Source of the DNA: Vibrio splendidus
GTDB taxonomy: Bacteria > Pseudomonadota > Gammaproteobacteria > Enterobacterales > Vibrionaceae
Assembly (NCBI RefSeq): GCF_001557875.1
Contig: NZ_LNRF01000001.1
Coordinates: 1,488,001 to 1,552,000 of the forward strand
Length of the DNA stretch: 64,000 nucleotides
Direction of reading: 5' to 3'
Of this stretch, positions 45,396 through 55,416 are shown in pieces; the stretch's first letter is position 1; every line of letters starts with the position of its first letter. The notes below the pieces were generated by a model. The model saw nothing but the letters and a program-made list of their open reading frames with translations. It was not told where the DNA came from and ran no database searches. Position numbers and translations under genes: made by a program.

Positions 45396-47153
45396 ATGAA
45401 TATTACCATTATCACAGCTTGCCCTAGTGGCGTAGCAAACAGCATCATCGCAGCAGGCTTGTTAGAGCAAGCAACAAAAGCACTGGGTTGGAACGCCGCT
45501 ATTGAATGTCAATCAAGCGTGTTACCTGAATCTCCAGTATCACAAGACGCTATCGACAGCAGCGATGTTGTGGTTATTGCAGCTAACACAAACGTTGATA
45601 AAGCACGTTTCGTGGGCAAAAAAGTTTACCAAGCAGCTATCTCTGAGTGCACTGCGGATGCAAAAGTATTTCTAGAGAAGGCGGCAGCAGAAGCAACAGT
45701 ATTAGACGCTTCTCAAGTTGAAAAAGCAGTTGCTGTAACTGGTACGTCAGCAAATACTTCACCAGAAACAACAGGCAGCAAAAAGATCGTAGCAATTACT
45801 GCTTGTCCAACCGGTGTTGCACATACCTTCATGGCAGCTGAAGCGCTTGAAGCAGAAGGTAAACGCCTAGGTCACCAAATCAAAGTGGAAACTCGCGGCT
45901 CTGTAGGTGCGAAGAACCAACTGACAGACCAAGAAATCGCAGACGCTGATCTGGTTATCATCGCTGCTGACATCGATGTTCCTCTTGATCGTTTCAATGG
46001 CAAAGCGCTATACAAAACGACAACGGGTCCTGCGCTTAAGAAAACAAAGCAAGAAGTTGAGAAGGCCTTTGCTGAAGCTAAGCCTTACCAACACACAGCA
46101 TCTTCAAATTCAGCACCCACTGACGAGAAGAAAGGCGTGTACAAGCATCTAATGACAGGTGTTTCTCACATGCTTCCTGTAGTGGTTGCAGGTGGTTTGA
46201 TCATCGCTCTTTCTTTCGTATTCGGTATCGAAGCGTTTAAAGAAGAAGGCACACTAGCAGCGGCACTGATGACTATCGGTGGTGGCTCTGCATTCGCACT
46301 GATGATTCCTGTTCTTGCTGGTTTCATTGCATTCTCGATTGCTGACCGTCCGGGTCTGGCTCCTGGTCTAATCGGCGGTATGTTGGCTAGTTCAACAGGC
46401 GCAGGTTTCCTAGGTGGTATCGCAGCGGGTTTCATAGCGGGTTACTCAGCGAAGTTCATTGCTGACAAGGTTCAACTTCCACAATCGATGGAAGCGCTTA
46501 AGCCTATCCTGATCATCCCGTTTATCGCGAGTTTGTTCACTGGCCTTGTGATGGTTTACATCGTGGGTGGTCCTGTTTCTGGCGTGATGAGCGCAATGAC
46601 AGACTTCCTAAACAACATGGGTACGTCTAACGCGATTCTTCTGGGTGTTATTCTAGGCGCAATGATGTGTTTCGACCTTGGTGGTCCTGTAAACAAAGCG
46701 GCTTACACGTTCGGTGTTGGTCTACTGGCTTCGCAAACTTACGCGCCAATGGCAGCTATTATGGCAGCAGGTATGGTTCCTGCTCTAGGTATGGGTCTTG
46801 CGACTTTCCTAGTGAAAGACAAGTTTGAAGCGGGCGAGCGTGAAGCAGGTAAAGCATCATTCGTTCTTGGCCTATGTTTCATCTCTGAAGGTGCTATTCC
46901 ATTCGCAGCGAAAGACCCAATGCGTGTTATCCCAGCTTGTATGGCAGGTGGCGCACTAACTGGCGCTCTATCAATGATGTTTGGTGCACAACTAATGGCT
47001 CCACACGGTGGTCTATTCGTACTACTGATTCCTGGCGCTATCTCTCCAGTTCTTATGTACCTAGTGGCAATTGCAGCGGGTACAGCGGTAACTGGCTTTG
47101 GTTACGCAGCTCTTAAAAAGATGAGCGACTCTAAGGCAACTGCAGAGGCTTAA
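45396..47153 (+). CDS. fruA: fructose PTS EIIBC component FruA
   Basis: 585 residues. Two tandem EIIB-like domains: the first (ITACPSGVANSIIA, about 1-100) appears to be the inactive EIIB' type, and the second (ITACPTGVAHTFMA, about 130-230) carries the phospho-Cys. The EIIC part (about 245-580) has about nine helices. It transports and phosphorylates fructose to fructose 1-phosphate. It closes the operon with a strong terminator 60 nt downstream. Confidence 0.95.
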   Translation: MNITIITACPSGVANSIIAAGLLEQATKALGWNAAIECQSSVLPESPVSQDAIDSSDVVVIAANTNVDKARFVGKKVYQAAISECTADAKVFLEKAAAEATVLDASQVEKAVAVTGTSANTSPETTGSKKIVAITACPTGVAHTFMAAEALEAEGKRLGHQIKVETRGSVGAKNQLTDQEIADADLVIIAADIDVPLDRFNGKALYKTTTGPALKKTKQEVEKAFAEAKPYQHTASSNSAPTDEKKGVYKHLMTGVSHMLPVVVAGGLIIALSFVFGIEAFKEEGTLAAALMTIGGGSAFALMIPVLAGFIAFSIADRPGLAPGLIGGMLASSTGAGFLGGIAAGFIAGYSAKFIADKVQLPQSMEALKPILIIPFIASLFTGLVMVYIVGGPVSGVMSAMTDFLNNMGTSNAILLGVILGAMMCFDLGGPVNKAAYTFGVGLLASQTYAPMAAIMAAGMVPALGMGLATFLVKDKFEAGEREAGKASFVLGLCFISEGAIPFAAKDPMRVIPACMAGGALTGALSMMFGAQLMAPHGGLFVLLIPGAISPVLMYLVAIAAGTAVTGFGYAALKKMSDSKATAEA

Positions 47154-47215
47154 TCCCCCTACTCTGTTTAGATGACAAACAGAGACTCTTGATAAACTGT
47201 TCCTTGAAACAGAAC

Positions 47216-47241
47216 AAAGGCTCCTCAATTGAGGAGCCTTT
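47216..47241 (+). terminator. terminator of fruBKA
   Basis: AAAGGCTCCTCAA / TTGAGGAGCCTTT, a near-continuous palindrome followed by TTATT. An intrinsic terminator. Confidence 0.92.
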
Positions 47242-47298
47242 TTATTATTCGTGCATTTTCCGGTCGGAATGAGTTAAGTACAATATTGGTATATTTGA

Positions 47299-47622
47299 TT
47301 AGCTACTTAGCGTTTCTTCAAAGACACCCAGCTCACGACCAAGCCAAATCGCGCGTACTGTGTGATCCAAAGTTTCTTCACCGCCAGTTACCGGGTGAAT
47401 AAGCACCGACATATCGCCGCGTTCTTGCTCAAGCCACTCAACAATACCCGACTCTTTGTTAGCAAAGTGAATCTCAAACATCGGCATCTTATGTGGGCCA
47501 ACCAAACGCTGGATTAATGGGAAAGTCTCTAACACATCTTTACGTTCTGAGAGGATTTTCTGACGCAGTGTTTCTGCCTGCTCTGCAAATCGCAAAGGGA
47601 AATAGATATGACCGTGGTACAT
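47299..47622 (-). CDS. DOPA 4,5-dioxygenase family protein
   Basis: 107 residues. A short protein with clustered histidines: HGHIYF at the N terminus, PHKMPMFEIHF near 45, and IHPVTGGEETLDHT near 77. This is the DOPA_dioxygen family pattern (non-haem iron or other metal). Bacterial members are small and their substrates are mostly unknown. It stands alone, its stop facing the fru terminator. Confidence 0.8.
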   Translation of the reverse strand: MYHGHIYFPLRFAEQAETLRQKILSERKDVLETFPLIQRLVGPHKMPMFEIHFANKESGIVEWLEQERGDMSVLIHPVTGGEETLDHTVRAIWLGRELGVFEETLSS

Positions 47623-47759
47623 GGCACCATCCTTTAGAATTATGATGCGAACAGTTTAACCTGCTTTCTCTAGCAAGGACAGCTAACCAATGGCAGCCGA
47701 AGTATTAAACATCATGTAGAAGACTGATCTAGCTGATAATTTCTAGAACATTGCGACAA

Positions 47760-47790
47760 AAACGCCACACGTAATCTAAGTGTGGCGTTT
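47760..47790 (-). terminator. terminator of the M60 lipoprotein gene
   Basis: AAACGCCACAC / GTGTGGCGTTT, an 11-bp stem. On the minus strand it is followed by TTTTTGTCGC. The AAACGCCA/TGGCGTTT stem type recurs at 52498 and 55659. Confidence 0.85.
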
Positions 47791-47827
47791 GTATCTAGGC
47801 TATAAAATGCCTTAGCAAGAGTTAGCG

Positions 47828-50800
47828 TTAGTAAATTGAATTAACATTCAAAGGGCTGTTCTTTGGTTTCTCTAGTTTTAACTGTTCAACCGCACTAAGA
47901 CCTTTAGAGCTAATTCCGCCACTATAAGACTTAGAGCCATCAGCATTAGTCATTGAGGTTTCGCCCACGTTCCAAGCAACAAAGAAGTCACTTAAGTCAT
48001 AGTTTGAAACATAAGAAGCGCACACCATCATTAAGTCTCCACCAGAAAGCCCAGTCTCGCTAGCACTACAATAGTTCGTATTCGAGTCGCCTTCTCTATC
48101 GCCTCGCGCTTTACGATGCATTAGCTTGAACATATTCCAGCCTTCATCTTCACCATACACATCAGATTGGCTTGCGCCGCGTGTATACCAATCATCAATT
48201 GCAAAGTTCGATTTCGCCCAGATTTTTAGCTGACCAAACATAACTAATCGTAAACCTGCATCACCATGCGACCACGCATGTTCATTATTAAGCTCCAACC
48301 ATTTAGGCGCTTTCTTAATATCCGATTTAATGCGATCCATTTCAGGGTTTGCATTGCGACCCTCTAACTCCTGCATATACAACGCAAGAAGGTTATTGGT
48401 CACTTCTGTACTACCAGCCGCTAAGAAAGGAGCTGATGCTAAATTATGACCAACTTCATGCCACAACAGCCAGTCATTAACAGGGTTGGTTGGAATGTAT
48501 GTCCGATTTGCATTAAAGCTTGAGTTCATCACTGGGTAGCCAGAGTGAGCAGCACCAATCGAAATCTGCACGTCATTCACAAAACGATGGCGGAACGCCT
48601 TCAGTTCTGTATAAGTGAACCTACGGTGTAAACCATCGCTTTGTTTCCCATCACGCCCGTAGAAGTCACTTGCCGCTTCGGCGAATCGATTCATATCTGT
48701 TGCGAATTGGTTCAAATCAGTGGATTCTAGATTCCTAATTGGGGTCGTATAAATAAATGAACCCGTATCGATTTCTGCAATTGGAGCCTCTGCCGATTGA
48801 ATAGAGTTAATCCACTCTCCCTCTTTCCACCAAGCAGCTTTTAAGGCGCCATCGATGTTAAACGAGACTGCACCAAACTCTTTTACTTTCGGTTGAATGT
48901 AAATAAGGCCGCCATATGGAACCTTGAAGGTTAAGTTTGAACCGTCGTACGCATAGTTAGTTTGCATACGCGGAGGGCGCTTCAAACTGGTTTCATGATT
49001 CGGCTTACCTGTAAGGTCATCCGCCATCATCACAGTGATCGTTGCAGCTACACCATCACTAATAGTCACATTTTGAAGCTGAGGAGCCCATAAACCTGTC
49101 GATTGATTGTTCCCAGCCGAATACGTGACGCCCTTGCCATCAGCTTGGATAAGAACCGAACTTGACGAAGATGCTCCTGAAGTTCGACCCGGATACATTG
49201 TAGTATCAACAACGATTTCATGATCCCAAAATGAACGCCCCAACATGATACGAGTCAGAGGTTTCTCCATGTAATTTAATGGATAGCTAGGATTCAACTG
49301 CCCAGATAACTCACCTTCACCATGAATCATTCCATTAGCGACTAACGACGCTTTTAGGTCAACAGGACACTGTGCATCAATTGTGTCTGTTTGATGTAAG
49401 CCTTCGGTATAACAGTTAAGGAACTGAACAGCTTGCTTGAACCCTAACTCATCTTGTATGTCTGATTCAAAACGGTATGCGTTGTCATTCCACATCCAAA
49501 CAGACAGGTTATCAAACGCTTGATTCAATTCGCTGTTAGACAGACGCTTACCTTGAGTGCCTTTCGTGCGATAGTAAACCTCGTGCTCGTAGAGCGCTGT
49601 AAAGTTAGAACCCAAGTTCGCTGCTTTCACCATACTGTCGACAACGGTTTTACTCACTTCATAGCGATCGAAATCGGCTCTATGATAAGCACCGCGAACA
49701 GTCACACCGTCTCCAGAACGAGTCTCTATACAGTTAAATTCGTATTCATACTCGTTCTTACAAAGCTCAGTGCCAACGAATGCCGACTGCAGTTCTTTGA
49801 TCGCCGCTTCACGCTCTTCTGCCGATTCAACAAAGATACGTGCGGATTTGGTCTCCATGACTGGTACTCCAGACTCATCAAGCACTGGTTTCCCTTCAGG
49901 GTCTAACTTAGTAACCTCATAAGTCGGGATTTCAAACTTAATCTTGGACTCATCCTTGATCCACTCAACCGTACCATCTTGATTTACCGTGAATGGAGGC
50001 TCTCCTTGGTTATCTTGGAAACGCTCAAGAACCACCATTTCCTTTTCGCTCTTCACGTGAAGATTTGGATATGGAGCTTGGCAGTAATAAGAGCTACCGC
50101 AGAAAGCTTGGTTTGTCGGCGTAACGTTTTCACCACCAAGAGATACACCTGCGGCATCTGCCAAGCGTCCAATAGGTTCAGGGTTTGTCGTTTGAATCGC
50201 ATCCATAAATAAGATATTGCCACCGTTATTAACATAGTTGATAAGAGCGGTAATATCGTCTTGGCTTAAGTTCGGGTTATCCAAGTCAGCAACAAACTGG
50301 TTAGTCATGCCATCTTGAATCAACTTAGGGGGATATGCCTGAAGGATCAAAATCGGCGTAGTACTCGCATCCAAACCATCAAAGTCACCTGAACCACGCT
50401 TTTCTACTGATGCAAAACCATACTGAGGACTAACAAAAAACGTGTACTGCTTACCCATTGTGGAGTGGTGATAAGCCGAATAAGCTTGGTCAATATTGGT
50501 GACTGCACTCATCCCAGCAATAGGCAGACCATTATTGAACCACTCAAACAAGTTCGAGAAAAACAACCTCATGCTGCCTTGGTCATCATGCAGTAGGTTT
50601 TCGAACGTCGAAACAGTGCACTGTTGTTTGTTGCTATCGATATGCAATGTTCGATTGGCCCAATAATTTTCAGGGCATGACAGAATACTTGGATATAAGC
50701 CATTACCCATGAACACGACTTTACCTTTGCCTATCTCGCCTGCTGTAACGAATGGAAAACCATAAGTCGCGTTGTCTTCAGAGACTAAAGGAACCGGAGG

Positions 50801-52315
50801 CATAGAAATACTTGGGTGTTGTGCGATGTAAGGCTTACCTTCACGAGTCCAGGCCTGTTGCTCACCAAAGTAAAGCTCACGGTTTTTATCAGTTCTTGGC
50901 ATCATCACAGGGAATGCTCTGTTCGATATGTTCAGAGCTCGCATACCACGGGTATACCCCGTCGCACCGTAAAAACTACCATTGTCATTGAAAACATGGA
51001 ATGTGGTGACGTTGTGGAAGATTTGCTGCAGAGACTCCGTAACATACTGACCAGAATCCATAGATAAAACGGCAGGTTGACGAACATAATCCATAAACTG
51101 AGGCGTTTGGCGCAGCTGCTCATCGATTACTGCCGTTAACCCTTGGCTAAACTGACCAACAAACTCATTAGGAAGTTCAAAGTCTGTACCCTCTATTAAT
51201 CCCCCATTTGGCAGAGTTAGGTTAATCAGTTCATTTATAACGTTAGGGTACTTTGAAAAGGTATCTTGGACTTCTTCAGATATCTCATAATGACTGAGAT
51301 GATCAACCGCGTAGCGCTCTAGTAATGACTGGATATTCGCTTTCTCAACCACATTATTGGTCACATCAGACAATTTATAAGCAATCTGATTACCCGTAAT
51401 GGAGCCAAACTCAAACGTATCAATACCAAAAACGATTCTGTCGCCCCACAGGTACTCAAAGATTCCCTCTTCATCCGTCACGCCCGTCGCGTTAGCCGAA
51501 AAGAAACTGATCCCAGAAATCGCTTTACCACTAGCGTCTGTAAGCTTACTGCGAGTTAACACCTTACCTTCAATACTTGGCTTATAAGCATAGGTAGACT
51601 CTGCGTCTGCAGAAACAAAACCAGCGTTAAGGTTATTGTCCGCATTAGGGTCAACCGCAGGAACAACAGTTGTGTCTACGTGCGAACTAGGAGCCTTACC
51701 TACTTCATCTGTAGACTCTTCTTCTTTCGATGAAAAGTACGCATCAACAGCATCTTGATCATCAAGTTGCGAAAACACATCCTCAATATCAAAAGCATCC
51801 AGTTCTTTTAAACAGATAGCACTTTCAGTCTCACAAACATCAATTGATTCGAGTACCTTAGTAACGTTGTCTCCATGTAACTCTGTCAACTCAAATGCCG
51901 CATGAAGCGCATCATTTGAAATCGTGCTTTCTGTAACTTCAGGGAAAGGAGCCGTGAAATCACCTAAAGTAAGGTGACCTAAGGTACAACTAAAACTCAC
52001 GCCTTGTTTAACACTGAACGTTCCGTTTTCAAGGTGAACACCGTCACAGTATACATCTCCAGACACAAACGCCCCGCTCGACAACAGTGAACCGATGTAA
52101 GTTTTTGGGGGGATAATATCTGTTGGTGGAATAATGTCAGTCGGCGGAAGAATATCCGTTGGTGGAACAATATCTGTCGGCGGAAGAATATCCGTTGGTG
52201 GAATAATGTCTGTTGGAGGAACCGTATCAGGGCCATTACTATAGCTTAGTGAGTCGTGATTACACCCGGAAAGAGCCGCGGATATGATAGCCAGCGCAAT
52301 TAAGTTTTTTTTCAT
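47828..52315 (-). CDS. M60 (AcfD/SslE-like) metallopeptidase lipoprotein
   Basis: 1495 residues. Lipoprotein signal MKKNLIALAIISAALSGCN (lipobox LSGC, Cys18). Residues 33-68 are six PPTDI(I/L/V) repeats. A large N-terminal region follows, with a DUF4092-like central domain, and the C-terminal M60 peptidase has HEVGHN (H1286, E1287, H1290) with a downstream Glu in GSTEVTNNLL. AcfD/SslE proteins degrade mucin or act as surface colonisation factors secreted by type II systems. No pilus or T2SS genes are next to it. The strand is preceded by the zinc operon terminator. Confidence 0.9.
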   Translation of the reverse strand: MKKNLIALAIISAALSGCNHDSLSYSNGPDTVPPTDIIPPTDILPPTDIVPPTDILPPTDIIPPTDIIPPKTYIGSLLSSGAFVSGDVYCDGVHLENGTFSVKQGVSFSCTLGHLTLGDFTAPFPEVTESTISNDALHAAFELTELHGDNVTKVLESIDVCETESAICLKELDAFDIEDVFSQLDDQDAVDAYFSSKEEESTDEVGKAPSSHVDTTVVPAVDPNADNNLNAGFVSADAESTYAYKPSIEGKVLTRSKLTDASGKAISGISFFSANATGVTDEEGIFEYLWGDRIVFGIDTFEFGSITGNQIAYKLSDVTNNVVEKANIQSLLERYAVDHLSHYEISEEVQDTFSKYPNVINELINLTLPNGGLIEGTDFELPNEFVGQFSQGLTAVIDEQLRQTPQFMDYVRQPAVLSMDSGQYVTESLQQIFHNVTTFHVFNDNGSFYGATGYTRGMRALNISNRAFPVMMPRTDKNRELYFGEQQAWTREGKPYIAQHPSISMPPVPLVSEDNATYGFPFVTAGEIGKGKVVFMGNGLYPSILSCPENYWANRTLHIDSNKQQCTVSTFENLLHDDQGSMRLFFSNLFEWFNNGLPIAGMSAVTNIDQAYSAYHHSTMGKQYTFFVSPQYGFASVEKRGSGDFDGLDASTTPILILQAYPPKLIQDGMTNQFVADLDNPNLSQDDITALINYVNNGGNILFMDAIQTTNPEPIGRLADAAGVSLGGENVTPTNQAFCGSSYYCQAPYPNLHVKSEKEMVVLERFQDNQGEPPFTVNQDGTVEWIKDESKIKFEIPTYEVTKLDPEGKPVLDESGVPVMETKSARIFVESAEEREAAIKELQSAFVGTELCKNEYEYEFNCIETRSGDGVTVRGAYHRADFDRYEVSKTVVDSMVKAANLGSNFTALYEHEVYYRTKGTQGKRLSNSELNQAFDNLSVWMWNDNAYRFESDIQDELGFKQAVQFLNCYTEGLHQTDTIDAQCPVDLKASLVANGMIHGEGELSGQLNPSYPLNYMEKPLTRIMLGRSFWDHEIVVDTTMYPGRTSGASSSSSVLIQADGKGVTYSAGNNQSTGLWAPQLQNVTISDGVAATITVMMADDLTGKPNHETSLKRPPRMQTNYAYDGSNLTFKVPYGGLIYIQPKVKEFGAVSFNIDGALKAAWWKEGEWINSIQSAEAPIAEIDTGSFIYTTPIRNLESTDLNQFATDMNRFAEAASDFYGRDGKQSDGLHRRFTYTELKAFRHRFVNDVQISIGAAHSGYPVMNSSFNANRTYIPTNPVNDWLLWHEVGHNLASAPFLAAGSTEVTNNLLALYMQELEGRNANPEMDRIKSDIKKAPKWLELNNEHAWSHGDAGLRLVMFGQLKIWAKSNFAIDDWYTRGASQSDVYGEDEGWNMFKLMHRKARGDREGDSNTNYCSASETGLSGGDLMMVCASYVSNYDLSDFFVAWNVGETSMTNADGSKSYSGGISSKGLSAVEQLKLEKPKNSPLNVNSIY
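52112..52219 (-). repeat. 18-bp coding repeat (PPTDI linker)
   Basis: Six tandem 18-nt units encode PPTDII/PPTDIL/PPTDIV right after the lipobox. The codons differ between copies but remain close enough to recombine. Copy number would change linker length without breaking the frame. Confidence 0.9.
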
Positions 52316-52497
52316 TGAGCGAAGTTGGTCGTAATTTTAAGTGGACCGTTATCTTATAGATTTACTGCATCTCGATGACTATTGTTTTTTGTCTTAACCA
52401 CAAAGACCATTTCTCATAAGTAATTGAATAAGATAAATAAAATGATAATTGAGACTCTCATTCCAATTGCAAAACCTCTCCCTACCTTAAAACAGAA

Positions 52498-52529
52498 AAA
52501 CGCCATATCTCGGTCGAGATATGGCGTTT
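52498..52529 (-). terminator. terminator of the zinc-uptake operon
   Basis: AAACGCCATATCTCG / CGAGATATGGCGTTT, 15-bp stem, bidirectional sequence. It ends the permease gene on the minus strand before the M60 promoter region. Confidence 0.92.
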
Positions 52530-52533
52530 CTAC

Positions 52534-53331
52534 TCAATAGCTCTTAGCCAATTTAGTATCACGTAAGTATCGGCACAACTGCATCACAATATTAAACATC
52601 ACCCCCACCAAAAACAGCGTGATCACAATGCTGGCGCCACTCGGTAAGTCATAATAAGCCGACACCGCTAAGCCCGATAAAATACCGACAGTGCCAATCC
52701 CAATACTCGCGATAAAGAACTGAACACCTTTATACGCAGCTGCACACAACGCGGGAATCACCAGTAACGCAAACTCCAAATATATCCCAGTCAGCTTTAC
52801 GGTGATCGGCATCAAAATAGCAAAGATAAGATAAAAGCCACTACCCTGCATAAATTCAGGCTTTACGCTAATCAACACCAACATCGCGGTCGTGATTATT
52901 GCCAATGGCCAGACATCATCCCAGGTAGACCACAGTAGCTGCCCGTTGAGAATCCCTTGAATAAAATCGGCACCATGAGGATCTTTGCTTACCAGTAATA
53001 TCGCCAATGACGCCGACACAACAAATAAACTACCAATCATTGGTTCTAAGTGTTGTTTGTATCGCTTTTCCATTAACGCAATTAATCCGCACAGCAATAA
53101 TGACATAACCCACGGGCCAATCATCTCTGCAAACCAAGAGCCGCTAAACAGTGCATATCGGCTCAGCCAATACTGACTCAAGGCAGCGCCAAGGGCAGCC
53201 ACTTGCGCGACAGCGAGATCAATAAAGATGATCTGACGCTTGAGAACTTGCTCTCCAAGCACGATGTTGCCGACTAATGCAATTAATCCACACAATACTG
53301 CAGGTGCCAACCAACCATATTCAATCAACAT
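52534..53331 (-). CDS. zinc/manganese ABC transporter permease (ZnuB-like)
   Basis: 265 residues with about 8 helices, ABC-3 permease family. The family GEQVLKRQIIFIDLAVAQVAALGA segment (about 25-48) and the GIYLEFALLVIPALCA motif are present. It imports a divalent metal with the binding protein encoded just upstream; the two genes abut at one nucleotide. No ATPase gene lies in the operon, so it must share one encoded elsewhere. Confidence 0.9.
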   Translation of the reverse strand: MLIEYGWLAPAVLCGLIALVGNIVLGEQVLKRQIIFIDLAVAQVAALGAALSQYWLSRYALFSGSWFAEMIGPWVMSLLLCGLIALMEKRYKQHLEPMIGSLFVVSASLAILLVSKDPHGADFIQGILNGQLLWSTWDDVWPLAIITTAMLVLISVKPEFMQGSGFYLIFAILMPITVKLTGIYLEFALLVIPALCAAAYKGVQFFIASIGIGTVGILSGLAVSAYYDLPSGASIVITLFLVGVMFNIVMQLCRYLRDTKLAKSY

Positions 53332-54263
53332 TACGATCTCGTTGATGTGTCTGGGTTAACCAGCGCTCTCAGCAACTCATCAATGACTTGATCGTACATT
53401 TGATCAAGGCTTTGACCCTCAGCAACCGTCAATGGTAGCTGTATCGTAGGCTTGTTGGTTTGTTGGTTCAGCCAATTAGCAGGACGCTTATCTTGATGTG
53501 ATGAATACACAATCGCATCAAACGAAGCAGGATCCAACTTGGTCAATGACTGTAAATGTGACGTAGTCGGTGATATCCCAGGTTTAGGTTCTAAATCAGC
53601 AATTTGTGCCATATCTAACCAGTCAAAGAGGTAGCGATACGTGGCATGATAACCGACCACTTTTTTACCTTGTAACGGCTCAGCTTTGGTTTCCCACTCT
53701 GCCAATTTATTACGCCAGTTGGCACGGAACTTCATGCCATTTCGCATATAGATATGTGCATTGTCAGGATCAACCAGTTGTAAACGTTTGGTGACTTCTC
53801 TGGAGATAGGAATCATATACTCAGCAGCAAACTGAACATGTGGATTTCCGTGAGCGTGAATGTCTCCCATGCTCCGATCGACATGGTCATGGGTATCAAG
53901 CATACCTACCATATCGCTCGCGTATAACATGGTTGGCGCCCTATCTTGAACCGCAGGATTACCACTGCGTACTTGCAACATTGGTAACCAGCCTACTTCT
54001 AATTCAGACCCCGAACACATCGCCATATCTGCTTGACGCATTTTGGCAATAAGTGACGGTCTTGCTTGAACATAGTGCGGGTCTTGTTTAGCCGTAGTCG
54101 CCGAGTAGATGTTGGCATCAGGAGCGTGACTATGAACAAGTGCTTGCCATTCAGACTCACAAACAAAAACATTCAACGCCATTGCAGGCGAAGATACAAT
54201 TATAGATGAGGATACAATGGCAACACCTGCTGCCATTGTAAGTAGGGATTTCCTAGAATGCAT
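53331..54263 (-). CDS. zinc ABC transporter substrate-binding protein (ZnuA-like)
   Basis: 310 residues from the ATG at 54263, which lies inside the 3' end of the upstream gene. Signal peptide through about ALNVFVC. Cluster A-1 metal-binding fold: HSHAPDANIY near 42, a His-rich loop HDHVDRSMGDIHAHGNPHVQ (about 118-138) and KVVGYHATYRYLF near 200. It binds zinc or manganese in the periplasm and hands it to the permease. The overlap with the upstream gene (11 nt) suggests translational coupling. Confidence 0.9.
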   Translation of the reverse strand: MHSRKSLLTMAAGVAIVSSSIIVSSPAMALNVFVCESEWQALVHSHAPDANIYSATTAKQDPHYVQARPSLIAKMRQADMAMCSGSELEVGWLPMLQVRSGNPAVQDRAPTMLYASDMVGMLDTHDHVDRSMGDIHAHGNPHVQFAAEYMIPISREVTKRLQLVDPDNAHIYMRNGMKFRANWRNKLAEWETKAEPLQGKKVVGYHATYRYLFDWLDMAQIADLEPKPGISPTTSHLQSLTKLDPASFDAIVYSSHQDKRPANWLNQQTNKPTIQLPLTVAEGQSLDQMYDQVIDELLRALVNPDTSTRS

Positions 54264-55389
54264 GAGCACCGTGCGCCCCAAAGGTCATCACATACTGAAG
54301 GGTAAATACGTTATCTGTCTCTTTACTTTGGTTTTCAACGCGAGAGTATTGCGCTCTAACCGTACCAAAATGAGATGAATCCCAAGCGATCATTGCATCC
54401 GCTTCTTTGTCGTTCATTGCAGTAAAGTGCATGTGGTCACCATGTGCGTGCCCATCATAGCTTTCCGCTTCACCGTAGCGCAGGCCAGCAGACCAGCTTG
54501 GGCTGAATCGGTAAACACCCGATACATAATAGCCTGCTAGCGTATCTGGTGATTCCGCATCATTTTTGTATTTGTCATCAACGATGCCATCTAACAGCAT
54601 GTACTCAGCTGCAAGCGTGAAGTTTTGGTATTTGTAATTACCGTTAGGAGCCCACTTCCATACAAAGTCAGCACCGTATAAGTTTGAGCCCGTTACCGCC
54701 GCGCCGTGGCTATGATCGTGGTCATGGTCATGCCCGTGATCATGGTCTCCAAACTCACGAACTTTACCGTTTTCATTTCGTAAATAGCTCAGACCAAACT
54801 GCCAGCTTGATGACTCTGAAAAGTCGTCACCCAGCTTAAGAGTTGTAGTGTAAACACCAACGTCAGAGCCATCATCAACAGACGACATCTTGCTACCACT
54901 TAACGCTTCAACGCCGAACTTCACATATAGATCTGTAGGAAGAACGATGTTCGCACGAACACCATCATCGTAATAATGAGAGCCTAAGAATGTGCGGTAA
55001 GCAGCAGGACGCTCAACAAAGCTATCAGTATGCATATGTTGGTTATTCAGGTAACCAAAGTCTGATAGGAAGCGACCGCCTCGAATGCTTAAACCGTAAG
55101 GCATCGTCAGTGTTTCAATGAAAGCTTCTTCGAGCAGTAATTCAGTCTCATCATCGTGAGTTTCAATAACTGTAGTCAAAGAGCCATAAAACTTGTCATC
55201 AATATTCGCAGACATGTTGAGTTCGGTATGGCCAAGACCAAAGCCTTCGTCACGCTCCGAGTTATTACGTTGACCATCTTGATAATAACCATCAAGAACA
55301 ACGCCAATTTGAGGGTTTGACAACGTGTCGGCAAAAACAGGGGAAACGAGAATGCTACCAACCGCTAGAGAAACCAATTTTTTATTCAC
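54253..55389 (-). CDS. His-rich outer-membrane beta-barrel protein, zinc-regulated
   Basis: 378 residues, GTG start 8 nt after AAGGA. Signal peptide (LVSLAVGSILVSPVFA) followed by barrel strands (YYQDGQRNN, TELNMSANI, FYGSLTTVIE). A striking loop GDHDHGHDHDHDHSHGAA (about 214-231) and a second GHAHGDHMHF (about 318) should bind metal. Ends FGAHGAHAF, a C-terminal Phe. It is the first gene of a zinc operon, so it is probably an outer-membrane zinc carrier or porin. The Zur-like box lies in its leader. Confidence 0.87.
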   Translation of the reverse strand: MNKKLVSLAVGSILVSPVFADTLSNPQIGVVLDGYYQDGQRNNSERDEGFGLGHTELNMSANIDDKFYGSLTTVIETHDDETELLLEEAFIETLTMPYGLSIRGGRFLSDFGYLNNQHMHTDSFVERPAAYRTFLGSHYYDDGVRANIVLPTDLYVKFGVEALSGSKMSSVDDGSDVGVYTTTLKLGDDFSESSSWQFGLSYLRNENGKVREFGDHDHGHDHDHDHSHGAAVTGSNLYGADFVWKWAPNGNYKYQNFTLAAEYMLLDGIVDDKYKNDAESPDTLAGYYVSGVYRFSPSWSAGLRYGEAESYDGHAHGDHMHFTAMNDKEADAMIAWDSSHFGTVRAQYSRVENQSKETDNVFTLQYVMTFGAHGAHAF

Positions 55390-55416
55390 TGTATTTTTCC
55401 TTTTATAAATACTCAC

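Noticed and set aside
49520..49906. Plus-strand 128-residue frame within the M60 gene
   Set aside because: Antisense to a long coding gene with clear domain structure; codon use reflects the opposite strand.
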